DNA of 39,189 nt from Ardenticatenaceae bacterium (GCA_030065875.1 JASJCR010000058.1:1-39189); one strand, 5' to 3'. Positions 27,611 through 36,252 are shown, numbered from the stretch's first letter. Made by a program: numbers and translations. Notes: a model not told the origin generated them from the sequence alone.

Positions 27611-28912
27611 TTACTCGGGCGTCCTAAGCGCATATCCAACACCCCGCTCACTGGCGATCCAATTATCAAACGGTTCGATCGCCCGACGCAACCGCTTAAT
27701 CAACGTCTTAAGCCGGTCAGGATCTTCAAGCAGGGCTTCTCCCCATACCGCTTCTTCCAGTTTTGCCGCGGGAACTACCTGGCCTGCATGTTCAGCTAAA
27801 CAGGTTAGCAGGGCAAATTGAGAGGTTGTCAAATCAAGTTCGTGCATATCAGCCAGGACTTTGTGCCGCAGGTGGTCGATCACAAATGGAGCCGCCTGCA
27901 CAATCCCACTCACTTCTTGACGGCGGACAAACCGCATCAGCAGCGTGCTGGAATAGCAATAGCCTGGGGCCTGATCGGTGGCTCGAATCAAACACTGCTG
28001 CTCCAAATGGCGCATAACGTCAATTGTGCCGTTTAAAACCACAAGGCTCATGCGCCCCAGTTCGCTTAAGCTGTTCCACAAATAGCTTAAATGAGCGTCG
28101 GCTTCAATTTCAATCGGCTTATCAATTTGGACCGAATTGTTCAACTCCCCGCGTTCCTGCATTTGGTACGCGTGATACCCTGCCAGGTGCAGAAAAAAGG
28201 GATGAAAACCCACCAAATCCAATATGTGATGAACCAAATGGGAGGAAAACCCAAAGCTTTTTCCCGCCATTCGCTGATCGAGTAGTGAATGAGCTTCCTC
28301 TTCAGAAAACTCACTAAGCGAAATGGTGACAAAAATATTGAAAAAAGGAGAGCTTAAAATTTCTTCCGAGGCGGTGATGGCGAAAAGCGGCCGCTGGCTG
28401 GCGGTCAGGTAAGCCAGGCCGTATTTGGTTGTCAGGCCTCGCAGCCTGGCAAAGAAGTAAGGGGTTAAATGTTCATTACCCGCCAGAAGCTCAAATTCAT
28501 CGAGAATAAAAACAACCTGAGTTCCGGTGCGGCTAATTCGATTCAGCAGGCGATCCAGAGCGCGATAATTCCCGGTGTGATTGGGAATCTCAACATCGAT
28601 TTTTGCGTCACTGGCCGCATCCAGCAAGCCGGCAAAAAAGCTCTCGTAAACCTCCTCGGCCGGTGATCCACCCAATTCCTGACAATCGATGACCGTAAAA
28701 AGGGCCCGAGGGGCCGCCAATTCAAAATTTTGCCGCACGTTGGGGTGGCACAGGTGCAGAAGCAAAGACGTTTTGCCAATGCGGCGCGGGCCGATTAGAG
28801 AAACGCTCTGCCCATTTTTGAGTAACCCCAAAATTTGGGCTGTTTCATTTTCACGGCCGTGAAAATTTTCAATGGTCCGAATCGCCCCACGATGAAAAAA
28901 CGGGTTTGTCAT
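27611..28912 (-). CDS. STAND/AAA ATPase with C-terminal OmpR-type winged-helix DNA-binding domain
   Basis: 433 residues from the ATG at 28912 (MTNPFFHRGAI); a TTG at 28939, directly after the helicase stop, is an alternative. The ATPase has Walker A IGPRRIGKTS (near 45-53), the DCQELGG segment and Walker B VVFILDEFELL (near 135-145), then a helical region. The last 75 residues form an OmpR/PhoB-like winged helix (SQFALLTCLAEHAGQVVPAAKLEEAVWG, then RLKTLIKRLRRAIEP and ERGVGYALRTPE). Such proteins are single-chain transcription regulators whose ATPase acts as a switch. The ATPase is homologous to that of the adjacent giant receptor (shared GRE box, DCQ segment, DEFE Walker B, GxPxFLxL motif), suggesting common ancestry and perhaps a shared pathway. 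The regulated genes are unknown. Confidence 0.85.
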   Translation of the reverse strand: MTNPFFHRGAIRTIENFHGRENETAQILGLLKNGQSVSLIGPRRIGKTSLLLHLCHPNVRQNFELAAPRALFTVIDCQELGGSPAEEVYESFFAGLLDAASDAKIDVEIPNHTGNYRALDRLLNRISRTGTQVVFILDEFELLAGNEHLTPYFFARLRGLTTKYGLAYLTASQRPLFAITASEEILSSPFFNIFVTISLSEFSEEEAHSLLDQRMAGKSFGFSSHLVHHILDLVGFHPFFLHLAGYHAYQMQERGELNNSVQIDKPIEIEADAHLSYLWNSLSELGRMSLVVLNGTIDVMRHLEQQCLIRATDQAPGYCYSSTLLMRFVRRQEVSGIVQAAPFVIDHLRHKVLADMHELDLTTSQFALLTCLAEHAGQVVPAAKLEEAVWGEALLEDPDRLKTLIKRLRRAIEPFDNWIASERGVGYALRTPE

Positions 28913-28939
28913 ATCACCATTATCATGATTACTGGCCAA

Positions 28940-31234
28940 TCAGGCAAAAGTTGCGCGGTCGTCAATCTCTTTCACAAATTGATATAAAACTCCCAGAGCG
29001 GTTGATGGTTCAGCGTCGTACTCTTTTCGATACGCCCGTGTTTTACGGCTGCGAGAGATTTGCAAGAAGCGGCGCGCCCGCGTCATACCAACATAAAGCA
29101 AGCGAAGCCGTTCACAAATCACTTCGATATGGGCCGCTTCCGTAGCCGATCGATGGGGATAGTGGGCCTGATCGCCAGCCATAAGCGATTTGAGCTCAGC
29201 GGTCATTTCTGCGGCCGGATCACCGCCAAGATACTCATCCACGCCCAGAAAATAAGCGTCGAGGGTACCGGGAATCCACATCCCGTCAATCCCCGCCAGG
29301 AATACCCCATCCCACTCCAAGCCCTTTGCCCCATGCTGGGTCGTCAGGGAAATGCGGCCGGGCTGCGGGTCGTAACCGCTTTCTTCCGAGGAAACGACGC
29401 TGAGATGCCGGCGTCCTTCCGCAATTTCAGCCAGTTCATTGACCAGTTCGGGCAGTCGCCAGTGGGGGTGAAGATCATACCAGGAACGAAGCACGTTGGC
29501 GATTTGATAGGCGATAGCCAGATCGGTTTCATTGACGTTTTTATCGTCGAAGGCAAATACTTCATCACTCAAAGCGATGATCAAATCATCAATCGGCAAA
29601 AGGCGCAGGGGAAATATATTCTGCAGGAAATTGATAAAGCGGCCGATATGTTCCAGGTCAGGCGCCTGCACCACCCCTTTCGGCAGCGCCTCTAAAATAT
29701 CATCTCTTCCTTCCTGCGGATAAAGCAGCTTTTCGGCCTTAACCACGCTGCGCAAGACCGCCTCAAACCGTTCGATATGCTGGTCAGGAACGGTGGCCGC
29801 CGGATGGTTGATGTCGTACAAGGCCAGGTACGCTTTGTGAAGCAATCTGCCGCGCAGGGGATCAGCCAGCAGGGCCAGCAGCGCATGGAGGGCGGTGGCA
29901 ATTTCCCGTTCTCGGGTGCCTCCGCGAAGCAGATTGTCGTAGGAAGCTTCCAAACGATCGAGGTGCTCGGCGATTTTGTGACCCACATCATTGGTGGGCA
30001 CCAGGATGGCTACCGTTTGATGCGGCCGTTTTTGGGTGTATAAATGCGCCAGGTGAGCGAGGTTGGGCAGTTCTTCATCCTCGCGGTGTTTGTACACCTT
30101 GATGACTATGCGAGATTCTTTGTCCGGTGGGTTTTGCTGCCCATCCCCTACCGGTGTCGGCAAAATATCCTGCCGCCGAAACGCATTTTGGCGAACTTCC
30201 GGGACCGGATGGTGATCACACGCCCAATGCACCAGACGGTTGGCGGCCGCTAAAATTTTTGGGGCACAGCGCCCGCTGTGCGGCAGCGGCCGATTCTGCA
30301 CGTCCTCCCGATCGAGAAACGCGTTTAAATAACGCGGATGAGCGGCCGTAAAGGTGCTGGTAATCGCCTGATTGGGATCACCAACCCGGACCCAGTTTCC
30401 TCCCTCGCCAACCAGGTGGGAGAGCAATATTTCCTGCAGCGGGACGCTGTCTTGCGCTTCATCTTCCAAGACAAAAGGCCAGCGCTGACGCAGCAGATCC
30501 GCCACGTCCGGCCGGCCGACCACCAGATCAACCGCCTGGCCGATCAAATCGTTAAAATCTAGCGCCCCCTGCCGCTTGATAATCGCCTGATAGCCGCTAA
30601 AAATACCGGCCAACATATTCAAAAAGGGCAAACGGGTAACCGATGCTTCGTCAACGGCCGGTTCTTCTTTGAGACGCTGAGTGAGGGTCTGGATTTGTCC
30701 GAGAATCGCTTCCGGTGCGTATCGCTCATTTTTTGCCGTGCGAATAAACGCCGCGGCCGTTTTTTCAACGGTTGTGCGCCACCGGGTTTGAGCCTGAGGC
30801 GTTTGGTCCGGCAAAAATGAGGCCCACTCCATCGGATACGCCTCAATCCAATTATCAACAGCCAGGGTCAAAAAGCGGCGGGATTGCCCTTCATCAAGGA
30901 CGATTAAATCATTCCCCCGCTCGCCGCCCTGAACCAGACGTACAATTTCTAATCCCAGGCTGTGCAGCGTGCGGACATCATAACCGCGCTCGGGATTCAG
31001 ACCTAATTCAGCTAAGCGATCGTGAATTCTGGCTTTAAAATTATCGACGCTGGCATTGAGATAGGTAACAACGAGCACCTGCTGATTTCGGGTGGGGTCG
31101 ATGCGCTCCTCGGCAATCAGTTGGGCCGCCAATTGGGTCAGGGTAAAGGTTTTTCCGCTCCCAGGGACGGCCGACACGGCCATCAAGCCGCCGCTGTATC
31201 GCAATATTTCTTGTTGTGTAGGTCGCAATTTCAT
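28940..31234 (-). CDS. UvrD/Rep-family superfamily 1A DNA helicase
   Basis: 764 residues from MKLRPTQQEILRYSGG at 31234; the frame extends to 31255 but the added MIWYTPG is unlike the family. Q-motif RPTQQEI, motif I AVPGSGKT, motif II LEDEAQD, motif III VGDPNQAI, motif V TTQHGAKGLEWDGVFLAG and motif VI YVGMTRARRFL are all present, so an ATP-driven 3'-5' helicase/translocase is expected. It acts in DNA repair or in clearing replication forks. No nuclease or iron-sulfur domain is visible. It lies 40 bases downstream of phoU and directly upstream of the STAND regulator on the same strand. Confidence 0.9.
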   Translation of the reverse strand: MKLRPTQQEILRYSGGLMAVSAVPGSGKTFTLTQLAAQLIAEERIDPTRNQQVLVVTYLNASVDNFKARIHDRLAELGLNPERGYDVRTLHSLGLEIVRLVQGGERGNDLIVLDEGQSRRFLTLAVDNWIEAYPMEWASFLPDQTPQAQTRWRTTVEKTAAAFIRTAKNERYAPEAILGQIQTLTQRLKEEPAVDEASVTRLPFLNMLAGIFSGYQAIIKRQGALDFNDLIGQAVDLVVGRPDVADLLRQRWPFVLEDEAQDSVPLQEILLSHLVGEGGNWVRVGDPNQAITSTFTAAHPRYLNAFLDREDVQNRPLPHSGRCAPKILAAANRLVHWACDHHPVPEVRQNAFRRQDILPTPVGDGQQNPPDKESRIVIKVYKHREDEELPNLAHLAHLYTQKRPHQTVAILVPTNDVGHKIAEHLDRLEASYDNLLRGGTREREIATALHALLALLADPLRGRLLHKAYLALYDINHPAATVPDQHIERFEAVLRSVVKAEKLLYPQEGRDDILEALPKGVVQAPDLEHIGRFINFLQNIFPLRLLPIDDLIIALSDEVFAFDDKNVNETDLAIAYQIANVLRSWYDLHPHWRLPELVNELAEIAEGRRHLSVVSSEESGYDPQPGRISLTTQHGAKGLEWDGVFLAGIDGMWIPGTLDAYFLGVDEYLGGDPAAEMTAELKSLMAGDQAHYPHRSATEAAHIEVICERLRLLYVGMTRARRFLQISRSRKTRAYRKEYDAEPSTALGVLYQFVKEIDDRATFA

Positions 31235-31274
31235 CCCAGGAGTATACCAAATCATGGGATGAACGGGTACGGTA

Positions 31275-31979
31275 TTATTCTGGGTTGATGGCCTCGCCGG
31301 TCAATGGGAAAACGACCGTTTTATCTTGATCCAGTTCAACCAAAAGCCCGGTTTCTAAATAGATAATTCTTTCGCAAATATTGGTCACGCGATCAGCTGC
31401 CCGCTCAAGATTATGCGCCGCCCACATCAAATAATTCCCCTGATGAAGCCATTTGGAATCTTCTAAAATTTGAGAAAATATATCGTGGTAAATGCGCTGG
31501 TATGTGGCATCTACCTGGTCATCCTCTTTAGAAATTTGTCGAGCGGCCTCAATATCGCGGCGGGAGTAAGCGATCATCGCTCGCTTCAACATGTTACAAA
31601 CAATTTTTGCCATCTCCGGCAACTCATGAAGCGGACCCATCATCTGCTCATCACCAATTAGCAAACTGATTTTCCCAATTCCCTTGGCATAATCATGAAT
31701 GCGTTCCAGCTCACCGGCAATCGCCATCGTGGCCGATAAACTTCGCAAATCCGAGGCCATTGGCTGTTGGGTAGCGATTAATTTTAAACAATCTATTTCG
31801 ATATCGTGACGGCGACGGTTCACTTCCTGATCCCGGTGTATCACCGTTTTGGAACCCTCTAGATCGCGATGTTTCAACGCGCGAATTGCTAAATCGATAG
31901 CCTCAAGCACGAGGTGGCTCATGGCCATCAAATCGGATTCCAAACGAATAATTTCTTTGCCGAAGGTTTCCCTGGTCAT
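31275..31979 (-). CDS. phoU: phosphate signalling protein PhoU
   Basis: 234 residues, the usual PhoU length, with two three-helix bundles carrying the metal-binding motifs ELERIHDYAKGI and NLERAADRVTNICERI. PhoU links the Pst transporter to the PhoR kinase and curbs phosphate uptake when phosphate is plentiful. It follows pstB on the same strand but is separated from it by 240 bases that hold a Pho-type repeat array, a -10 box and two hairpins, so it may have separate control. The ATG at 31979 has a poor Shine-Dalgarno. Confidence 0.95.
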   Translation of the reverse strand: MTRETFGKEIIRLESDLMAMSHLVLEAIDLAIRALKHRDLEGSKTVIHRDQEVNRRRHDIEIDCLKLIATQQPMASDLRSLSATMAIAGELERIHDYAKGIGKISLLIGDEQMMGPLHELPEMAKIVCNMLKRAMIAYSRRDIEAARQISKEDDQVDATYQRIYHDIFSQILEDSKWLHQGNYLMWAAHNLERAADRVTNICERIIYLETGLLVELDQDKTVVFPLTGEAINPE

Positions 31980-32007
31980 ATCTTTATCATTAAATTTTAG
32001 AGTTTAC

Positions 32008-32042
32008 AAAAAATGCCCCCCGATCTCACGACCGCAGGGGCA
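32008..32042 (-). terminator. intrinsic terminator/attenuator in the phoU leader
   Basis: On the minus strand TGCCCC (32042-32037) pairs with GGGGCA (32019-32014); an inner stem CGGTC/GATCG closes a GTGA loop. TTTTTT follows at 32013-32008. The hairpin lies 28 bases before the phoU ATG and downstream of the phoU-side promoter, so transcription from that promoter must read through it to express phoU. Confidence 0.75.
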
Positions 32043-32125
32043 AGAAGAAAAATTAAGATAATAGCAGGGGTAGAGTGGGGAAACTCTACCCGGTCGCAAT
32101 AGAGAAGGAGAAAACGAAACTCACA
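32008..32125 (-). ncRNA. candidate phosphate-regulated small RNA or phoU leader RNA
   Basis: A -10 box TATTCT (32136-32131) seven bases after a six-unit Pho array predicts a start near 32125. The transcript would run about 118 nt to the terminator U-tract at 32008. It contains a perfect 9-bp hairpin (32083-32091 with 32068-32076, loop of six) and the terminator hairpin, plus a pyrimidine run TTTTCTCCTTCTCT that is complementary to Shine-Dalgarno regions, including AAGGAGAA before pstS. Whether it is a free small RNA, an attenuated leader or both cannot be told from sequence. Confidence 0.45.
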
Positions 32126-32130
32126 TGCTT

Positions 32131-32209
32131 AGAATACCCCGAGGTCGTTAACAAACCTTCAAAGTTCAGTTAACGGATTGATAAGGTGATGTAAAGAAAT
32201 TGTTAACAA
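32131..32209 (-). promoter_or_regulatory. Pho-box array (six 11-bp repeats) and -10 box between pstB and phoU
   Basis: Six 11-base units fill 32144-32209. Three carry GTTAAC exactly and the other three related cores (on the minus strand CTTTAC, CTTATC, TTTGAA) in the same phase. TATTCT at 32136-32131 lies seven bases beyond. PhoB/PhoP/SphR-type regulators bind direct repeats with 11-bp spacing, so this is probably a phosphate-starvation promoter reading toward phoU. The array starts just after the pstB stop. Confidence 0.75.
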
Positions 32210-32219
32210 CCAGATGCAC

Positions 32220-33011
32220 CTACCCAAACCGGCCGGTGATGTACTCTTCCGTGTCTTTGGTCTTGGGGTTGGTAAACATTTCCTCTGTTTCAGAAAATTC
32301 CACCATGAACCCGGCCCGATCATTGGTATCCATATTCAAGAAAGCGGTGAAATCGGAGGCCCTGGCCGCTTGCTGCATATTGTGGGTCACGATAACAATC
32401 GTGTACTCTCTGGCCAATTCCCGCATCAATTCTTCGATCTTGAGGGTAGCGATCGGATCCAGAGCAGAACACGGCTCATCCATCAGGATAATCTCCGGCT
32501 TGACCGCAATCGTGCGGGCGATGCATAAACGCTGCTGCTGACCACCAGAAAGTGAAAGCCCGCTTTGATCGAGCTTATCCTTTACCTCATCCCAAATGGC
32601 GGCTCCCCGCAGGGAACTTTCAACCAGTTCATCCATGTTGCCCGAATACCCGTTAATCTTTGCTCCCCAGGCAATATTGTCGTAGATGCTTTTGGGAAAC
32701 GGGTTTGGTTTTTGAAAAACCATGCCTATCCGGCGTCGCACTTCGACCGGATCAACATCGCTGTCGTACAGGTTTTTACCCCTGTACATGATTTCCCCCT
32801 TCATGTGGGCCGATTCCACCAAATCGTTCATGCGATTAAAGGCCCGAAGTAGTGTGCTTTTGCCACATCCGGAGGGACCGATAAAAGCGGTAATCTTGTT
32901 TCGATGAATGTCGAGATCGACATTTTTTACTGCGCGAAAATTACCGTAGTATAGATTCAAATTCCGCGCTTGAATCGCCAGGTCTCTACCTGTTCCGTTT
33001 GCTTGAGACAT
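32220..33011 (-). CDS. pstB: phosphate ABC transporter ATP-binding protein PstB
   Basis: 263 residues, matching PstB. Walker A GPSGCGKST (45-53), Q-loop MVFQKPNPFPKSIYDNIAWG, signature LSGGQQQRLCIAR, Walker B EIILMDEPCSALDP and H-loop IVTHNMQQAARASD are all intact. The FQKPNPFP and GFMVEFSETEEMF segments are characteristic of PstB. AGGAA precedes the ATG. It powers phosphate import through PstA/PstC, encoded immediately upstream (41-base gap after pstA). Confidence 0.97.
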   Translation of the reverse strand: MSQANGTGRDLAIQARNLNLYYGNFRAVKNVDLDIHRNKITAFIGPSGCGKSTLLRAFNRMNDLVESAHMKGEIMYRGKNLYDSDVDPVEVRRRIGMVFQKPNPFPKSIYDNIAWGAKINGYSGNMDELVESSLRGAAIWDEVKDKLDQSGLSLSGGQQQRLCIARTIAVKPEIILMDEPCSALDPIATLKIEELMRELAREYTIVIVTHNMQQAARASDFTAFLNMDTNDRAGFMVEFSETEEMFTNPKTKDTEEYITGRFG

Positions 33012-33052
33012 TTTTTTCCTGATAAAAATTACTGCATTTTTTGCAAAAGCGC

Positions 33053-35230
33053 TTAGGATCGCATTGAGAAGCGGTTTCGCAAAAATACAGCAGTTGCATT
33101 CAACGTTAATAGCAAGGTTAATAAGACGACAATCGCCGCAGCGGCAATATTGCGAAATTCAGCCTGCGGCCGCGCCGTCCATTGATAAATTTGAATTGGC
33201 AGCACCGTAAATTTAGAAAAAGGTCCGGTTGGATCAACCGTGACAAATGTCGACGCTCCGATCACAACCAGCGGGGCGGTTTCTCCAATCGCCCGGGACA
33301 TCGCCAGGATCGTGCCGGTTAAAATGCCGGGCAGGGCGCTAGGCAGCACGTGGAACCAAATTGTTTGCCATTTGGTGGCGCCCAATCCAAAACTGGCCTG
33401 CCGCAGCGAAATTGGCACCGCTCGCAGGGCCTCTTGAGAAGCGATAATAATAATCGGCAAAATCAGCAGCCCCAGAGTCAATCCGGCCGAAATAATTGTG
33501 CGACCGTTGGCCGTTGAGCCATCTGCCGTTCCCAGAAAAGCGCCGCTGGTAAAAGTTTCCAAGACGCGCACGAATATCGCCAACCCCAGCATCCCGTAAA
33601 TAATTGAGGGGACTCCGGCCAAATTATTGATATTGGTCTGAATCATCCGGTTGATCGGCTTTTCCTTGCTGGCATACTCTTCCAAATAGATGGCCGCCCC
33701 CACGCCCACGGGGAAGGAAAAGAGAATCGTGATCCCGATGACCCACAGGGATCCCAGGATAGCGGTCCGCACCCCGGCTAACTCCGGTTCACTGGATTGG
33801 GGACTGGTTACAAATGTACCGGTCAGCCAGCTGCGGAACTCCACCGTTGCATCTGGATGCTCTACCGCCGCTTCGGCAATGATTTCTGAGCGATTGGTCA
33901 GGGAATTTAAAAGCGGCCAGGTTTCCACCACCTGAGGCTCGACAACCCGTTCGAGCACGAGACGATACACATCATCCGTTGTTCGGGCCGGCAGGGTACA
34001 TCCGGTTGCCGGCTCATCGCTGGCGCAGACTTCATTCCACAATTCCTGGCTCTCAAAAATCAGCGTATCATCATAAAATCGCTGATCTCGTTCTAAACGT
34101 CGTCCAAGACCAACCGAAATATTGGCCGCCAAAATTTGGATCAAATCCTCTTTGGGAAGATCGCTCAATTCGCCACCAAACGCCGCTTCACTAAAGAAAT
34201 CGAGGGTTCCGCTGTCCAAACCGGGAATATAGCGGTCGATCGGCTGGTTTGGATAAGCACTGCTGATTTCACTCCAGGAGGAGGCACTGGAAAAGAGCGG
34301 TGTTAGCTGTTCGCTCGTCAGGTCGGTGGCAAACTCATTCGCAGGATTCACCACGACCACCAGGGCATCATTGCCAACCTGGAGTTCAAGAGGTTCCCGG
34401 CCGTTGGCCCGACAGGCCTCGCGCTCGGCCTGGGTAATCGGCCGGCTGGCGTTGGCAATATCCACAGATTCATCGACGCAAAACGCGCGCATGCCGGCGG
34501 TGCTGCCGACACTTTCGATCGACACATTTCCGGCAAAACCGGCCGCTTGAAAATCATCGGCAATTCGCTGCGAGAGCGGGAAAACCGTCGAGCTGCCGGC
34601 GATCAATATTTCGCCTGCAGCGTCGTTGATAGACGCCGGAGAGCCAATTTTACTTAAGGAAGCTGTCAAAGATTCAGCAGGGGCCGGAAAATAGCCCACA
34701 TCACCAATGACCTCACTCGAATTTTGCAAATAGTAATCGACAAACGCCGACACCTGCGGCTTTTCGGCCAATATCTCAGCGGTTGTATAAATATAGAGCG
34801 GCCGAGCGAGAGGATAGCTGCCATCAGCAACCGTATTGGCGCTTGGCGCTATTCCGTCAACGGCCACCGTTCGCAGATGATCGTTATTCTTAAGAAAGTA
34901 GGCGTAACCAAAGAAGCCCACCCCATTTTCATCCCCGACAATGCCTTCTACCAAAACGTTGTCATCCTCACTGGTTGTGGTATTTGAGGCGCTAATCATC
35001 AACTCTTCGTTATAGACCCGAACCAGGCTATCCGGGGCAATCATTGTCTGTACAGCTACCAACCCAAAAGCCTGATTTAAGATGTTGTAAAGAAGGGCTA
35101 TTAGCACCACAATGGCGATCACGGTTGAGGCCAAAAACAGGTATCGCCAAATAGAACCGTTCCGATGTCTGCGGTTAATTTGCTGGGCCAGGCTTTCCCC
35201 TTCCGGATAATATTTTTGTTGATCAGCCAT
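33053..35230 (-). CDS. pstA: phosphate permease PstA with an inserted, circularly permuted PstS domain
   Basis: 725 residues, far longer than the roughly 280-300 of E. coli PstA. Membrane helix 1 is at about 28-50. Residues of about 72-350 are homologous to the window's own PstS, but in swapped order: 85-185 (SEDDNVLVEGIVG..GFFGYAYF..DGSYPLARPLYIYTTAEILAEKPQV..VGYFPA) equals the C-terminal half of PstS, and 206-350 (ILIAGSSTVFPL..VDIANASR..GREPLELQVGNDALVVVV..GLDSGTLDFF) equals its N-terminal half. Residues of about 352-485 are the long extracytoplasmic loop found in related PstA proteins (LPKEDLIQILAANIS..PQVVETWPL). The remaining helices form the permease core with the EAA-like motif ALRAVPISLRQASFGLGATKWQT. 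The ATG overlaps the pstC stop by one base (TAATG), so translation is coupled. The binding residues AGSSTVFP, IANASR and DSGT are kept, so the inserted domain probably binds phosphate. Confidence 0.92.
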   Translation of the reverse strand: MADQQKYYPEGESLAQQINRRHRNGSIWRYLFLASTVIAIVVLIALLYNILNQAFGLVAVQTMIAPDSLVRVYNEELMISASNTTTSEDDNVLVEGIVGDENGVGFFGYAYFLKNNDHLRTVAVDGIAPSANTVADGSYPLARPLYIYTTAEILAEKPQVSAFVDYYLQNSSEVIGDVGYFPAPAESLTASLSKIGSPASINDAAGEILIAGSSTVFPLSQRIADDFQAAGFAGNVSIESVGSTAGMRAFCVDESVDIANASRPITQAEREACRANGREPLELQVGNDALVVVVNPANEFATDLTSEQLTPLFSSASSWSEISSAYPNQPIDRYIPGLDSGTLDFFSEAAFGGELSDLPKEDLIQILAANISVGLGRRLERDQRFYDDTLIFESQELWNEVCASDEPATGCTLPARTTDDVYRLVLERVVEPQVVETWPLLNSLTNRSEIIAEAAVEHPDATVEFRSWLTGTFVTSPQSSEPELAGVRTAILGSLWVIGITILFSFPVGVGAAIYLEEYASKEKPINRMIQTNINNLAGVPSIIYGMLGLAIFVRVLETFTSGAFLGTADGSTANGRTIISAGLTLGLLILPIIIIASQEALRAVPISLRQASFGLGATKWQTIWFHVLPSALPGILTGTILAMSRAIGETAPLVVIGASTFVTVDPTGPFSKFTVLPIQIYQWTARPQAEFRNIAAAAIVVLLTLLLTLNATAVFLRNRFSMRS

Positions 35231-36234
35231 TACTCATACACCTCCCGGAATCGAGCCACAATGCGGCGGCTTAAAACATTCAATCCCAAGGTAATGACAA
35301 ATAAGAGGAGGCCAATGGCGAAGATGCTGTTGTAATCCGGCGTGTCGTAACTGAGGTCACCCCCGCTGATCCGCACGATGTAGCCGGTCATTGTTTCTGC
35401 GGATGTAAACGGATTAAACGGCGTTGCCGAATAATTCCCTACGATGTCACCCCAGGCAAAATTGCGGGGGCCGGCACCGGCCGCCAGGGCTACAATCATC
35501 GTTTCCCCAACAGCTCTGGAAATTGCCACCACAAACGCGGCGGTAATGCCTGACAAAGCGGCCGGAAGAACTACCCTTAAAGAAGTTTCCAGCTTCGTCG
35601 CCCCAACCCCATAAGCCGCGTTGCGCAGCGCTTGCGGAACCGCGTGAAGGGCATCCTCACTGAGTGAGCTGACGAGGGGAATAATTAAGACCCCAACGAC
35701 CAGTCCAGCCGAAGCGGTGTTAAAAATTTGCACCACATCCTGACCCAAAATTGAACGCAGCAAAGGGGTAACAAACGTCAAGGCGAAATATCCATAAACG
35801 ACCGTTGGAATTCCAGCCAGGATTTCTAAAATCGGTTTTAAAGTGCTGCGCACTCGCTGGGAAGCGTACTCACTCAGATAAATGGCCGTGGCCAAACCAA
35901 GAGGAAGAGCGACCAGCATGGCAATAGTGCTGGTCATTAAGGTCGAAAAGACCAATGGAAGTACGCCAAATTGTTGGATAGCCGGCTGCCAGGCGGTGCC
36001 GGTAAAGAAACCGCCAACCGTGACTCCCTCCGTGCTGAAAAAGAAGAGCATCGCTTCTTTCCCCAGCTCATAAACAATCCCCACCGTGGTTAAAATTGAT
36101 ATCGCCCCACACAAAAAAAGAAATCCCTGAATAAGTGTTTCACCAACTTTGGATTTCTTTTTTAAGGTGGCAGCAACATCTCTTTCAGACACAGCATCTT
36201 GTTGCACTGTGACTCTCATGTCTGCCGTCTCCAT
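35230..36234 (-). CDS. pstC: phosphate ABC transporter permease PstC
   Basis: 334 residues with six membrane helices, the first at about 33-58. The cytoplasmic coupling motif is EDALHAVPQALRNAAYGVGATKLET; ILEILAGIPTVVYGYFAL is typical of PstC. The ATG at 36234 has a strong AAGGAGG a few bases upstream. It pairs with PstA to form the phosphate channel in the membrane, powered by PstB. The stop overlaps the pstA start. A palindrome, TTTTAGAA-GG-TTCTAAAA (36253-36270), lies just upstream of the Shine-Dalgarno. Confidence 0.95.
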   Translation of the reverse strand: METADMRVTVQQDAVSERDVAATLKKKSKVGETLIQGFLFLCGAISILTTVGIVYELGKEAMLFFFSTEGVTVGGFFTGTAWQPAIQQFGVLPLVFSTLMTSTIAMLVALPLGLATAIYLSEYASQRVRSTLKPILEILAGIPTVVYGYFALTFVTPLLRSILGQDVVQIFNTASAGLVVGVLIIPLVSSLSEDALHAVPQALRNAAYGVGATKLETSLRVVLPAALSGITAAFVVAISRAVGETMIVALAAGAGPRNFAWGDIVGNYSATPFNPFTSAETMTGYIVRISGGDLSYDTPDYNSIFAIGLLLFVITLGLNVLSRRIVARFREVYE

Positions 36235-36252
36235 AAATTCCCCTCCTTCCTG

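Noticed and set aside
29060..29695. 211-residue plus-strand reading frame inside the helicase gene
   Set aside because: It is antisense to conserved helicase motifs, has no recognisable domain and lacks a ribosome site.
32102..32150. Plus-strand ATG with a good AAGGAG site between phoU and pstB
   Set aside because: The frame stops after eight codons, and the region is better explained by the minus-strand promoter and leader.
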